Positions 34,804-44,105 are shown, counted from the first letter of the stretch. The stretch: DNA of 64,000 bases from Cohnella nanjingensis (GCF_014212125.1 NZ_JACJVP010000025.1:16501-80500); one strand, 5' to 3'. Notes: a model not told the origin generated them from the sequence alone. A program made the numbers and translations.

Positions 34804-36246
34804 ATGAAGTTCTGGCAGAAGATCTGTCTGTTCTCGATCCTCGCGTTCGTCATCGTCTTCAACGCCGCCTCCATCATGGTCATCGAACGGAACCACAGCA
34901 AGCTGCTGCAGCAGGTGATCGACAATACGCTGAGCGAGCACATGAACATCCTCTCCAGCGTGGACGCGGTCGTGCCCGTCCTCCGGATCTACGACTCCCT
35001 GGACTACGAGAAGACGGTCCTCTCCAATATCGCGAGCACCTTCGTCGCGCGGAGCGGCGACGCGACCAACTATCTGGAGATCACGAACGCCGCGCAAGGC
35101 GTCGTCTACAGCAACCTCGACTTCGCGATGCCGGACGTCCGGCCCGAATTAACCGGGTTAACGACCGACGAGACGAAGTACATCTTGCGGGATCTCGGCC
35201 ATCGGACGCTGCTCTTCACGACGAACAAGAAGATCGTGAACGACAAGGACTACGTCTTCACCTATATCAAGGACGTGACCTCCCTGTATGCGGAGCGGGT
35301 GGATCAATACCAATTTTTCGTCAAGGTGGATATCGGCGCCTGCCTTCTGTACGTCCTGGCGATGTACTTCATCAGCCGGGGCTTGACCAAGCCCATCGAC
35401 CATATGGTCGGCACGGCCCGGATCATCGCCAAGGGCGGTTTCTCCGAACGCGTCGCCTTGAAGTCGAAGGACGAGCTCGGCGTGCTCGCCAGCAACTTCA
35501 ACGAGATGGCAGCCGTCGTGGAGGGCAAGATCAACGAGCTGGAATTGAACAACAGCGAAAAGCAGCGGTTCATCAACAACATCGCGCACGAGCTGAAGAC
35601 GCCGCTGACCTCCATCATCGGCTATTCCAACTACTTGCGGTTGACCAAATACGACGAGGCGACTTTCCTCGACGGCCTGCAGGTGATCTACTCGGAGGCC
35701 AAGCGGCTGGAGGCGCTGTCGACCAAGCTGATGGACCTGATCCTGCTGCGGCGGGACGAGTTCCGATTGGCGCCGGGCCGACTGTCCGCGGTTCTGGAGG
35801 AGATGGAGCCCGCCCTGGCGATGAGAGCCAAGGAGAAGCGGATACAGGTCTTGATCTCCGCCGAAGGCGGCGAGCTCCCGATGGACGAAGACCTGATCAA
35901 GATCCTCGTCTTCAACCTGGCGGACAATGCGATCAAGGCTTCGCCCGAAGGCGGACGCATCGAGATTCGCGCTTATCGCGACGGCGGATCGGTCGTGCTC
36001 GAAGTGAGCGACGATGGGATCGGCATCGCCCCAGAGCATCTGGAGCGGATCTTTGAGCCCTTCTATATGGCGGACAAATCCAGGACCAGCAGCCGCGAAG
36101 GCGCCGGCCTCGGGCTGTCGATCTGCAAGAGCATCGCGGAGATCCACCATGCCGCGATGGAGGCGGTCAGCACGGAGAGCGCGGGGACGACGATACGCGT
36201 CATTTTCGGGGAACCGCATGAATCCCGATGGGGGGTGGAGGCATGA
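34804..36246 (+). CDS. Membrane sensor histidine kinase
   Basis: A 480-residue kinase: first membrane segment at about 7-27, an extracellular domain of about 140 residues, a second segment near 175-195, HAMP domain, H-box (FINNIAHELKTPLTSIIGYS, His near 264), N-box (LADNAIKASPEG), G1 (DDGIGI) and G2 (GAGLGLSICK). It partners the preceding response regulator. Its stop overlaps the start of a lipoprotein gene (ATGA), so the lipoprotein is part of the same unit and may tune or report the signal. Confidence 0.93.
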   Translation: MKFWQKICLFSILAFVIVFNAASIMVIERNHSKLLQQVIDNTLSEHMNILSSVDAVVPVLRIYDSLDYEKTVLSNIASTFVARSGDATNYLEITNAAQGVVYSNLDFAMPDVRPELTGLTTDETKYILRDLGHRTLLFTTNKKIVNDKDYVFTYIKDVTSLYAERVDQYQFFVKVDIGACLLYVLAMYFISRGLTKPIDHMVGTARIIAKGGFSERVALKSKDELGVLASNFNEMAAVVEGKINELELNNSEKQRFINNIAHELKTPLTSIIGYSNYLRLTKYDEATFLDGLQVIYSEAKRLEALSTKLMDLILLRRDEFRLAPGRLSAVLEEMEPALAMRAKEKRIQVLISAEGGELPMDEDLIKILVFNLADNAIKASPEGGRIEIRAYRDGGSVVLEVSDDGIGIAPEHLERIFEPFYMADKSRTSSREGAGLGLSICKSIAEIHHAAMEAVSTESAGTTIRVIFGEPHESRWGVEA

Positions 36247-37064
36247 GAAAGGCGGCGATGGTCGAAGGCAGGAGAAAGGCAGCGATGCCCTTAGGCATGA
36301 GGACTGTAGCGATGCCCGGGGGCATGAGGACTGCAGCGATCGCCTGCTGCGCCGCGCTGATGCTGATCATGACCGGCTGCGGCGCCTTCTACCAGCCGAT
36401 CGAGAAGGACACGGTCATGGTGCGCAAGATCAACAAGCAGCAGCCGAATCCGCCCGCCGCGTACGAAGGCATCCTGTCGGCTGAGGCGGTCAAGACGCTG
36501 AGCGTCAGTGCGATGGCGAAGTATCTGGACCTCCACGCGAAGAAGGAGGAGCTCTCGTTCGAGGTGCTGTCCGTCGACGCGCCGTCCATCAATCAAGCGC
36601 TGGCGAATCTGAACGGGCTGCAGGGCGACGCGAGAACGAAGATGAGCGGCGGGCCGGAGGCGGAACCGCTCATGAAGAGCCCCGTGTACTTCGTTACCAT
36701 CAGCTACAAGGACCATGTCGCAGAGCGGATCACGGCGATTCTGCAGGCGGAGACGGGCGAAGTGCTCGGGATCGCCGTGAACGACTACCGGGCGAGCGTC
36801 GTTCAGGAGCCGTCCAAGCCGAGCAAGACGCAGATCAAGCAGATCGCGGACGATTATCTGCGGCAGATCGGGCATGACGTATCCAATCTCGAGATGGATG
36901 ACGTTTACGCCTCCTACGGGATGATCTCCGCATTCTACTATCGGGCCAAGGGGAGCAAAAGGATCGTGGTCAACCTGCTCGTGGATATGCGGTCGCAGAA
37001 GGTCATCAGCTACATGAAGGACGAGATGGTGGGCCTGCAATTCTATAATCCGTACATGAAGTAA
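36243..37064 (+). CDS. Lipoprotein of the two-component operon, with a repeated start region
   Basis: A 273-residue protein from the first possible ATG. The first four blocks are tandem 9-residue units (MRKAAMVEG, RRKAAMPLG, MRTVAMPGG, MRTAAIACC), i.e. a 27-nt repeat that gives several in-frame ATGs. The last unit starts a normal signal peptide with lipobox IMTGC, so translation probably starts at one of the later ATGs. The mature part (about 230 residues) is soluble with a PepSY-like look (VYFVTISYKDHVAERITAIL, VLGIAVNDYRA). The family is not recognised. It overlaps the kinase stop by 4 nt, so it is probably an extracytoplasmic accessory of that sensor. Confidence 0.75.
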   Translation: MRKAAMVEGRRKAAMPLGMRTVAMPGGMRTAAIACCAALMLIMTGCGAFYQPIEKDTVMVRKINKQQPNPPAAYEGILSAEAVKTLSVSAMAKYLDLHAKKEELSFEVLSVDAPSINQALANLNGLQGDARTKMSGGPEAEPLMKSPVYFVTISYKDHVAERITAILQAETGEVLGIAVNDYRASVVQEPSKPSKTQIKQIADDYLRQIGHDVSNLEMDDVYASYGMISAFYYRAKGSKRIVVNLLVDMRSQKVISYMKDEMVGLQFYNPYMK

Positions 37065-37124
37065 TAAAGACGCGAAAGACGCGGACGCGCTCCGCAACGA
37101 TCCGGCGCGTTCGGCGTCCATGCG

Positions 37125-37575
37125 GCGAAGTGCCTCGATGAGGGAGTCCTAGACTCCCTCTTTGGCGTTAATGCGGTGAAGTGCCTCAAAGAGGGAGTCC
37201 TGGACTCCCTCTTTGGCGTCCATGCGGCGAAAACGCGCAATGTGATGTACTGGGTACATCACATTCGCCCTGCTTCGGCGATGTCGCGCCATGTGACGTA
37301 CTGGGTACGTCTCTTTAGCCCTGCTGCGGCGATGTCACGCCATGTGACGTACTGGACACGTCTCTTTTGGCCCTCCTGCGGCGATGTCGCGCCATGTGAC
37401 GTACTGGGTACGTCTCTTTGGCCCCGACGCGGCGGTGTCACGCCATGTATCGTACTGGGTACGTCTCTTTGGCCCTCCTGTGTCGATGTCGCGCCATGTG
37501 TCGTACTGGATACGTCTCTTTGGCCCTGCTTCGGCGATGTCGCGCCATGTATCGTACGGGGTACGTCTCTTTGGC
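37125..37575. repeat. Hairpin array 4: two hairpin families in one 51-bp register
   Basis: Hairpin centres fall at 37150, 37201, 37252, 37303, 37354, 37406, 37457, 37508 and 37559: seven steps of 51 bp and one of 52. The first two hairpins have AAAGAGGGAGTCC / GGACTCCCTCTTT-type arms. The next seven have GACGTAC / GTACGTC-type arms with loop TGG (the first is GTGATGTAC / GTACATCAC). Neither resembles the AACGATA hairpins of arrays 1-3, yet the step is the same. Reading frames across the array are by-products of the 17-codon period. Confidence 0.93.
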
Positions 37576-37596
37576 CCTGACGCGGCGAAAAAGCTC

Positions 37597-37733
37597 GCTG
37601 TCTCCTCTTCCACTTCCTCTTTTTCCACTTCCACTCCGCTTCCTCTTCTACTTTCACTTCCACTCCCCCTGCGTCTCTCACCCCCCCCACTTCTCCTCAG
37701 CCTTCCGCCCCTTCGCTCCCCCACCTTTTACAA
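37597..37733 (+). other. Long pyrimidine-rich tract
   Basis: About 135 bp made almost only of C and T on this strand (TCCTCTTCCACTTCCTC and similar), between array 4 and the carboxypeptidase gene. It contains imperfect CTTCCACTTC repeats. Such tracts can slip or form triplex structures. No gene or promoter was seen in it. Confidence 0.7.
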
Positions 37734-37820
37734 CTTCGTTACAACTCGATCGTACTTCCTATATATCCTTATCCTACACTTGAATCTATCAATACGATTC
37801 GAAGATAAGGAGTCCTTGCC

Positions 37821-38582
37821 TTGCCAACACGCATTCGCGCTCTCATCGGCCTCATGGCCCTCTCTCTTAGTCTAACCGCCTGTACTCATCTGCTAGAGAC
37901 CCGTGCGGCCGCGAACGTGCCGTCGCCCTCTTCTTCCGGTCAAGCGATCCCTATCACCCCGTCCACGCCGCCCATCTCGTCGGATGACCCTGCGTCAGAC
38001 CCATCCATTCAAATCCTCGTGAACAAGCAGAAGAGCCTCGACGCCGACTACGCCCCCGAAGATCTCGTGCGGGTCGACGTTCCGACCGTGCTGAAGAGCG
38101 AGGAAGTTAATCAGCTGCGTAAGGAAGCGGCCGACGCGCTCAAGGCGCTGTTCGCCGGAGCGGAGACCGCCGGTTTCAAGCTGTACGCCCGCTCGGGGTA
38201 CCGGTCGTACAAGACGCAGACCGCGCTCTTCGCGGGCTACGTGAAAAACCACGGCGAGAAGGAAGCGAACCGCTTTAGCGCCAGGGCGGGACAGAGCGAG
38301 CATCAGACCGGCCTGGCCATGGATATCACGAGCGACAGCGTCTCGCTCCAGCTATCCGAAGACTTCGGGGATACCGAAGAAGGCCAATGGGTGCGCGAGC
38401 ACGCCCCAGAGTACGGATTCATCGTTCGCTATCCGAAGGGTAAAGAAGACATCACGGGATACATGTACGAGCCCTGGCACTTGCGCTACCTCGGCACGAA
38501 GTTGGCGGCCGACGTCGCGCGGAGCGGCCTGACCTATGACGAATACGCCGCCAAGGCCGCGGACGGAGGGAATCCGTCATGA
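37821..38582 (+). CDS. VanY-type D-alanyl-D-alanine carboxypeptidase lipoprotein
   Basis: A 253-residue lipoprotein (lipobox SLTAC) with a Ser/Pro-rich linker and a zinc carboxypeptidase domain of the VanY/DacB type: SGYRSYKTQ, SEHQTGLAMDI (zinc ligands His and Asp) and EPWHLRYLG (the base Glu and third ligand His). It would trim the terminal D-Ala from cell-wall stem peptides outside the cell. The start is TTG at 37821, 9 nt after AAGGAG; no ATG fits. Its stop overlaps the next gene (ATGA), so it forms one unit with the CapA-like and amidase genes. Confidence 0.9.
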   Translation: MPTRIRALIGLMALSLSLTACTHLLETRAAANVPSPSSSGQAIPITPSTPPISSDDPASDPSIQILVNKQKSLDADYAPEDLVRVDVPTVLKSEEVNQLRKEAADALKALFAGAETAGFKLYARSGYRSYKTQTALFAGYVKNHGEKEANRFSARAGQSEHQTGLAMDITSDSVSLQLSEDFGDTEEGQWVREHAPEYGFIVRYPKGKEDITGYMYEPWHLRYLGTKLAADVARSGLTYDEYAAKAADGGNPS

Positions 38583-39805
38583 GCGCACGTAGAAGAAGCC
38601 GAAAAGGCCGGCGCGTCGCCATCGTTCTATTTCTGGCGGCCGTCTGCGCCGGATGGGCCGTATTCGCCTGGAACGAGGGCTTAGGAGACGCCTCCCCCGA
38701 CGCGAAGCATCCGCTCGCGCCGCCGCCTTCCTCCTCCTCGGCTGGCGAGGGCTACACGGAGATCACGTTGGCGGCCGCGGGCGACATCATGTTCCACGAC
38801 ACCGAATTGAAGAGCGGCTACGACAAGACGACCAAGCGTTACGACTTCCGTTCGTTCTTCGCCGACGTGAAGCCGATCCTGAGCGCGGCGGACGTCGCGA
38901 TCGCCAACTTCGAGACGACGACGGGCGGCCTGGATGCGATGCCGTACATGGGCTATCCGCGCTTCAACTCGCCCGACGAGACGATCGACGCGGTCCGCGA
39001 CGCCGGGTTCGACGTGCTGACGACCGCGAACAATCATGCCCTGGACACCGGGAGCCAAGGGATCGTCCGCACGCTGGAGCAGATTCACAAGCGCGGCATC
39101 GACACGGTCGGTACCTACGCCAAGCGGCCGGATACGCGCGTGTTGATGAAGGACGTTCAAGGCATCAAGCTCGCCTTCCTCTCCTACACCGAGAGCACGA
39201 ACGGCCTGGAGAACGCCCTGACGCCGGAGGAGCTCGATACGATGATCAACGTAGTCGACGAGCGCAAGATCAAGGAAGATATCGCTTACGCCAAAGCCCA
39301 GAAGGCGGACCTCATCATCGCCGTCATGCACTGGGGCAACGAATACGAGCGGGAACCTGCCGCCAAGCAGCAGAATCTCGCCAAGCAGCTCGTCGGCGAA
39401 GGCGTCGATCTCATCCTCGGCAGCCATCCGCACGTCATTCAGAAGTCCGAGCGCCTGTCGGCGGGCGGCCGTGAAGGCTTCGTCATTTACTCCATGGGGA
39501 ACTTCATCTCCAATCAGCGTCTCGAGACGCTGGACAACGCGTATACCGAAGACGGCATCATCCTGAGCTTCCGCATCCGGAAAAACAAAGCCACGAACGA
39601 AACGTCCATCCGGAATGTCGACTACGTGCCGACTTGGGTGTACAGAGACAAGGAGCAAGGCCGAAGCACTTATACGTACAAGATTCTGCCGATCATGGAC
39701 TTCATCGAGGACGGCGAGCTCTCCGCGGCCTTTAAGCAACGGATGCAGCGGTCTTACCAGGATACGATGGCGCAAATGGATGGGAGTTCCCGCGATGAAC
39801 AATAA
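38579..39805 (+). CDS. CapA/PgsA-like metallophosphatase-fold protein
   Basis: A 408-residue protein with one N-terminal membrane anchor (VAIVLFLAAVCAGWAVFAW) and an external domain of the PGA_cap family: AAAGDIMFHDTEL, ADVAIANFETTTGG, DVLTTANNHALDTGSQG, IAVMHWGNEY, LILGSHPHVIQ and YSMGNFISNQ. These carry the metal-binding residues of the calcineurin-like fold. CapA of Bacillus helps make or export poly-gamma-glutamate, but no capB/capC genes are here, so the role may lie in wall metabolism with its neighbours. It overlaps the carboxypeptidase gene by 4 nt and the amidase gene by 11 nt. Confidence 0.88.
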   Translation: MSARRRSRKGRRVAIVLFLAAVCAGWAVFAWNEGLGDASPDAKHPLAPPPSSSSAGEGYTEITLAAAGDIMFHDTELKSGYDKTTKRYDFRSFFADVKPILSAADVAIANFETTTGGLDAMPYMGYPRFNSPDETIDAVRDAGFDVLTTANNHALDTGSQGIVRTLEQIHKRGIDTVGTYAKRPDTRVLMKDVQGIKLAFLSYTESTNGLENALTPEELDTMINVVDERKIKEDIAYAKAQKADLIIAVMHWGNEYEREPAAKQQNLAKQLVGEGVDLILGSHPHVIQKSERLSAGGREGFVIYSMGNFISNQRLETLDNAYTEDGIILSFRIRKNKATNETSIRNVDYVPTWVYRDKEQGRSTYTYKILPIMDFIEDGELSAAFKQRMQRSYQDTMAQMDGSSRDEQ

Positions 39806-40571
39806 ATGGCCCCAAGCCCCCACGTACCGCTCCCGTCCCCGAATCCGTTCCCGCCGTCTCCTCTTCCTCCTCGGGGCGGTCGCGCTCGTCGCGTTGATCT
39901 GGTCCTTCTCCAACCGCGCGCTGCCGACCTCGTCGGGCAGCGAGTCCCGGGCCTTGCTGCCGGGGGTCTCGGCGGGTCAGCCTGACGGTTCGGCCGCACC
40001 GCCCGCCGGAACTGGCCGTTACAAGATCGTCGTCGACGCCGGCCACGGCGGCTTCGATCCCGGCGCGGACGGAGCCAGCGGCGACGAAGAGAAGGACTTC
40101 ACCTTGTCCTTGGCGACAAAGGTAGCCGACCTGCTCCGCCAGGAGCCGGACATGTTCGAGGTCCACATGACCCGCACGGACGACACGTACATCGAGTTGG
40201 AAAACCGCTCGGGGATGGCCAACGCGATGGGGGCGGATGCCTTCATCTCCATTCACGGCAATACGTTCGTCGAAGACCCGAAGGTGTCCGGGACGGAGAG
40301 CTACTATTACGACAGCGGGAGCCAAGCGCTGGCCCAAGCCATCCACGGGCCCCTGCTGGAGGCGCTCGGCTTCCGCGACCGAGGCGTCAAGAAGGAAGGC
40401 TGGAAGGTGCTCACGACCAGCCAAGTGCCTGCGACCCTGCTGGAGATCGGCTTCCTGACGAATCCGGCCGAGGAGGCGAAGCTGCTGGAGCCGGAGACGC
40501 AGGATCGCGCCGCCCAGGCCATCGTGAACGGGTTAAAGCAGTATCTCCAAAAGGCCGACGTGCAGCAATAG
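39795..40571 (+). CDS. N-acetylmuramoyl-L-alanine amidase (Amidase_3)
   Basis: A 258-residue enzyme with an N-terminal anchor or signal (LLFLLGAVALVALIWSF) and a zinc amidase domain: VDAGHGGFDPGADG (zinc His), ELENRSGMANAMGAD, ISIHGNTF (second His) and TLLEIGFLTNPAEE (catalytic Glu). It cuts the bond between MurNAc and the stem peptide. ATG at 39795 follows GGGAG and overlaps the CapA-like gene. Directly after its TAG stop the same frame continues into an SLH-like remnant, suggesting that the gene once encoded an SLH-anchored amidase or sits at a recombination scar. Confidence 0.92.
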   Translation: MNNKWPQAPTYRSRPRIRSRRLLFLLGAVALVALIWSFSNRALPTSSGSESRALLPGVSAGQPDGSAAPPAGTGRYKIVVDAGHGGFDPGADGASGDEEKDFTLSLATKVADLLRQEPDMFEVHMTRTDDTYIELENRSGMANAMGADAFISIHGNTFVEDPKVSGTESYYYDSGSQALAQAIHGPLLEALGFRDRGVKKEGWKVLTTSQVPATLLEIGFLTNPAEEAKLLEPETQDRAAQAIVNGLKQYLQKADVQQ

Positions 40572-40739
40572 TTCCGAAGCTCAGGCCCCAAGATCCAGGC
40601 TTGGGCCAAAGGCGCGGTAGCCGCGGGCCACGCGGACGGCATCGTGAAAGGTCGGGAAGGCAACAAGTTCGACCCGAACGCCACGGCGACGAGTGCCGAG
40701 GCGGTCGTCATGAACATGCTCCAATCCTTAAATAAGGGG
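40572..40739 (+). pseudogene. SLH-domain remnant in frame with the amidase
   Basis: The frame after the amidase TAG reads KIQAWAKGAVAAGHADGIVK and then GREGNKFDPNATATSAEAVV. This is nearly the same as the last SLH repeat of the S-layer protein at 40973-44026 (KIPAWAKGAVAAVHAAGIVK). Only part of one SLH repeat is left, a two-residue deletion is visible near VVMNMLQS, and there is no own start. It is a fragment, probably from unequal recombination between SLH genes. Confidence 0.8.
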
Positions 40740-40810
40740 ATGTTCACCGGTCCATCGCGCGACTTTCGCCCCCTTCTATTAAGACTATTTTTTACTATCT
40801 CGACGATTTA

Positions 40811-40839
40811 CCCCCCCATTCGGGGGATTTTTTTTGACT
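40811..40839 (+). terminator. Terminator after the envelope operon
   Basis: CCCCC / GGGGG stem with a short loop, then ATTTTTTTTG. It separates the amidase unit from the SLH gene. Confidence 0.8.
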
Positions 40840-40972
40840 TTTCATAGGTTTAAAGTAGGGGGATGTAGAACGGAATTTGTCGCCTGATGTCGCGTTTGCC
40901 GGATGTCGACGAACGGAAACGAAGGACGTTCTGTAAGATTCATATTTTAATAAAAGGAGACATAGGACAACC

Positions 40973-43900
40973 ATGTGGAAACGATGGAAAATCGCATGCA
41001 GCTTGTTGCTGACCTTGTTGCTCGCGCTCAATATGGCGCAGCTCGCGGCGGCCGAGCCCACCCCGGGCGGGAACTCGGTGGCGGGTCATTTGATTGCATT
41101 CGAAGAGGGTTTCAACGATCTGGATGACGGGTGCAGCAAGCCCATTCCCCTGCCTGAAGATTTCAATTTTTTATTTTTCGGAAAAAAACAAACGGAGTTC
41201 AAGGTATCTTCGAACGGTCTTCTCTATTTGGGAGCCGGAATGGCAAACGATTATTCTTGCTTGATGTATAAGAATGGAAATGGCGATTATTATAACAGAG
41301 CCTTTTCCGACCTTGCCGACGTCTCGGACTTCGCCAACCCGAACATTGTCGCTCCCTTTTGGGACGACTTGGAATTAACCGAATCCTCCTTTGTCTACTA
41401 TCAGGTAGTCGGCGAGAAGCCGAACCGGAGATTGATCGTTCAATGGACAGATATCAAGCCGCTCGGGGCTGACGCCCTCTTGGGCACGTTCCAAGCGATT
41501 CTGCAGGAAGGCACGAATCAAATCCAGTTCCAGTACCCGAATCTTGCAGACGGCGAGCTTGCTTCCGGCAGCGAAGCGACGATCGGCATCATGAGCTCGA
41601 ACATCGGCTTCACCCAGTATGGCTACAATGAGGTCAAATTAAGTGCCGGCAAAGCGATCCGCTTTACCCCGAAAGACGCAAATAACGACTATGCATTAGA
41701 CGATACGGTTCCGTTGGACAACGTACTCGTGATCCCTTCGGAGGAGGGGCCCCAAAAACCCGGCGGACTTCTTGCGACACCGGATTCCTACAAGAGCCTA
41801 ACCTTAAGTTGGGCTGCATCCCCCGATGCGAATTACTATAAGGTCATGCTAAAGCCCCGCAATGAAAACTCGGGCTGGGACAGCATTCGAATTACGAAAG
41901 GTGAAGAAGACGCAGACGTTCCGACTTCCATTCAGCTGACCATGGATGACCTGGATTACGGAGCGACCTATGATTGGAAGGTCGTAGCCTTCAATGAATT
42001 GGGATACACCTCTTCCGAAATCGGGCAGTTCACCACCGCCCCAGGGCCGGCTTGGCTAAGCCGACTGGACTTGACGGGAGCGCAGCTGCACCACGCGTTC
42101 GACCCGAAATTGACGGAATTGGAAGGCGTTTCCGACCTGAACGCTGACTCCTTTTCCATTTCCTTGACGCCCGCTTATCCGGATGCTCAGGTGTCTATCG
42201 AACGATGGAACGAAGAGGATGAAAACTTCGAGACAGTTCATACGGACAAACCGATTTCGCTGGTCGATGGCTTCAATGCTTTTAGGATTGTCGTCCAACT
42301 GGAATCCGATGACGAAGAATCTTACTACCAGGAATATAGACTTCGCATCTTGAAGCCCACATTGGATGAGGAGCCGCGGCTCGGGAACCTGCATGTCAGC
42401 CTGGGAACGCTGACGCCCGTCTTTCATCCAAATCAGGACACCTATTACGCCAACTTGGATTTCTCGGAGCACGATATCGAAATCAAGTCGGTCGCGGCGA
42501 ATGTGTATCAGACAATCAGCGTGACAGGTGCAACGTATGACGAGCAAACGCAGTCGTATTGGGCGCGAGATCTGCCCGTCGGCCGTACGGAAGTCACGTT
42601 GAATGTCCGGTCCAAAGACCAAGATCACAATTCTTCCTACACGATCTACGTGAACCGCGGGCCCGTGAGCACCGATGCCGATCTGTCCGGCTTGACGCTG
42701 TCTCAAGGGTCCTTAAGCCCGTCCTTTGCCGTGGGAACTCATGACTACACCTCGACAGTGGACTACGACGTCGCTCGCTTGACCGTTACGCCGACGGCGG
42801 CGAACGGCTATGCAACCATCGCGGTCAACGGCCAGCGCGTGGGCAACAGTCAGGCCGGCCAGGAGATCGCTCTCCATGTAGGTACTAACGAGATTACGAT
42901 CGTCGTGACGGCGCAGGATGGCCAGACGACGCAAACCTACAATGTGCTCGTCAATCGTAAAAATCAGGAGTCTCAGCCGGGTGGCGGCGATACCGGCGGC
43001 GGAGATAAACCAGGCGGTGGCGGTAACGGCGGCGGCTCGGATAAAACCTCGCCCAAGCCGGTCTCGACCACCGACGGCAAGCTGACCCTGGCAGCGGGTG
43101 CCGCAGGCGACACGCGCCTATCCGATGAGATCGTCGTCTCCATCCCGGAGGGCGCGACAGGACAAGAACTGAAGCTCACCGTCCAAAAGCTGCAGGACGC
43201 CTCGAATCTGCTGAATCACGGCGAGGTACTGGCAAGTCCGGTATTCGAGCTGCTCAAGAACTTTACGGAAAACTTCAAGAAGCCGGTAACGTTGACCTTC
43301 AAATTCGACGCTTCCAAAATTCAAAAGGGTCAACATGCGGCGATCTTCTACTACGACGAATCGAAACAAGTGTGGGTCGAAGTCGGCGGTCAAGTTAGCG
43401 GCAGCACGATTACGGCGCAAGTCGACCATTTCACCAAGTTCGCCGTCCTGGCGACAGGACAAGCATCGGAAGCCGGCACGGACGAGCCTTCCTACGCCGA
43501 CATTGCCGGACATTGGGCGCAGGAGCAGATTAAGCAAGCGGTGAAGAACGGGATCGTCAAAGGCTATACGGACGGAACGTTCAAACCGAATGCGACGATC
43601 ACCCGCGCCGAATTCGCCGTCATGCTGGCGAATGCCTTGAAGCTGGACGGAGAAGACACCTCGCTGTCGAGCTTCAAGGATGAGTCGAAGATCGCCGCAT
43701 GGGCGAAGACAGCCGTCGCCCGGTCCGTGAAAGCCGGGATCATCACCGGCTACGACGACAAGAGCTTCCGGCCGGCGGCGAACATCTCTCGTGCCGAACT
43801 GGCGGTCATGATCGCCAGAGCCAACGGATCGGCCGGCACGTCTGCAACCGAAACAAGCTTCGCGGACGACGCCAAGATTCCGGCATGGGCCAAGGGCGCG

Positions 43901-44026
43901 GTAGCCGCGGTTCATGCGGCCGGCATCGTGAAGGGTCGGGAAGGGAATAAGTTTGACCCGACTGCCACGGCGACAAGAGCGGAAGCGGTCGTGATGATCA
44001 TGAACATGCTGCAATCGAAGAAATAA
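40973..44026 (+). CDS. SLH-domain surface protein with cadherin-like repeats
   Basis: A 1017-residue secreted protein. Signal peptide to about residue 27 (LAAAEPT). The first 230 residues resemble the nidogen-like module (GLLYLGAG, NIVAPFWDDLEL, YQVVGEKPNRRLIVQW). A fibronectin-III-like domain follows (about 265-360), then cadherin-like beta-sandwich repeats (e.g. LSGLTLSQGSLSPSF with YNVLVNR). Next come a Gly-rich linker (GGGDTGGGDKPGGGG), a beta domain near 690-830, and three SLH repeats from about 840 (YADIAGHWAQEQIKQAVKNG; WAKTAVARSVKAGIITGY; WAKGAVAAVHAAGIVKG) that bind pyruvylated wall polymer. GGAG lies 11 nt before the ATG. An adhesive or matrix role is plausible. Confidence 0.9.
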   Translation: MWKRWKIACSLLLTLLLALNMAQLAAAEPTPGGNSVAGHLIAFEEGFNDLDDGCSKPIPLPEDFNFLFFGKKQTEFKVSSNGLLYLGAGMANDYSCLMYKNGNGDYYNRAFSDLADVSDFANPNIVAPFWDDLELTESSFVYYQVVGEKPNRRLIVQWTDIKPLGADALLGTFQAILQEGTNQIQFQYPNLADGELASGSEATIGIMSSNIGFTQYGYNEVKLSAGKAIRFTPKDANNDYALDDTVPLDNVLVIPSEEGPQKPGGLLATPDSYKSLTLSWAASPDANYYKVMLKPRNENSGWDSIRITKGEEDADVPTSIQLTMDDLDYGATYDWKVVAFNELGYTSSEIGQFTTAPGPAWLSRLDLTGAQLHHAFDPKLTELEGVSDLNADSFSISLTPAYPDAQVSIERWNEEDENFETVHTDKPISLVDGFNAFRIVVQLESDDEESYYQEYRLRILKPTLDEEPRLGNLHVSLGTLTPVFHPNQDTYYANLDFSEHDIEIKSVAANVYQTISVTGATYDEQTQSYWARDLPVGRTEVTLNVRSKDQDHNSSYTIYVNRGPVSTDADLSGLTLSQGSLSPSFAVGTHDYTSTVDYDVARLTVTPTAANGYATIAVNGQRVGNSQAGQEIALHVGTNEITIVVTAQDGQTTQTYNVLVNRKNQESQPGGGDTGGGDKPGGGGNGGGSDKTSPKPVSTTDGKLTLAAGAAGDTRLSDEIVVSIPEGATGQELKLTVQKLQDASNLLNHGEVLASPVFELLKNFTENFKKPVTLTFKFDASKIQKGQHAAIFYYDESKQVWVEVGGQVSGSTITAQVDHFTKFAVLATGQASEAGTDEPSYADIAGHWAQEQIKQAVKNGIVKGYTDGTFKPNATITRAEFAVMLANALKLDGEDTSLSSFKDESKIAAWAKTAVARSVKAGIITGYDDKSFRPAANISRAELAVMIARANGSAGTSATETSFADDAKIPAWAKGAVAAVHAAGIVKGREGNKFDPTATATRAEAVVMIMNMLQSKK

Positions 44027-44066
44027 GCGATTAGGCGGCAGGCGGTCTTCGGTCCGCCAAACAAAG

Positions 44067-44105
44067 GGGCGGCGCCAGGGAGTTCATCCCTGCGCCGCCC
44101 TTTTT
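44067..44105 (+). terminator. Terminator of the SLH gene
   Basis: GGGCGGCGC-CAGGGA / TCCCTG-CGCCGCCC followed by TTTTT; a strong intrinsic terminator. 44106-44296 holds nothing I can support. Confidence 0.92.

Noticed and set aside
37176..37875. Overlapping repeat-protein frames in array 4 and the pyrimidine tract
   Set aside because: Open in several frames; the sequence signal is hairpins at 51 bp and then a C/T tract, not coding.
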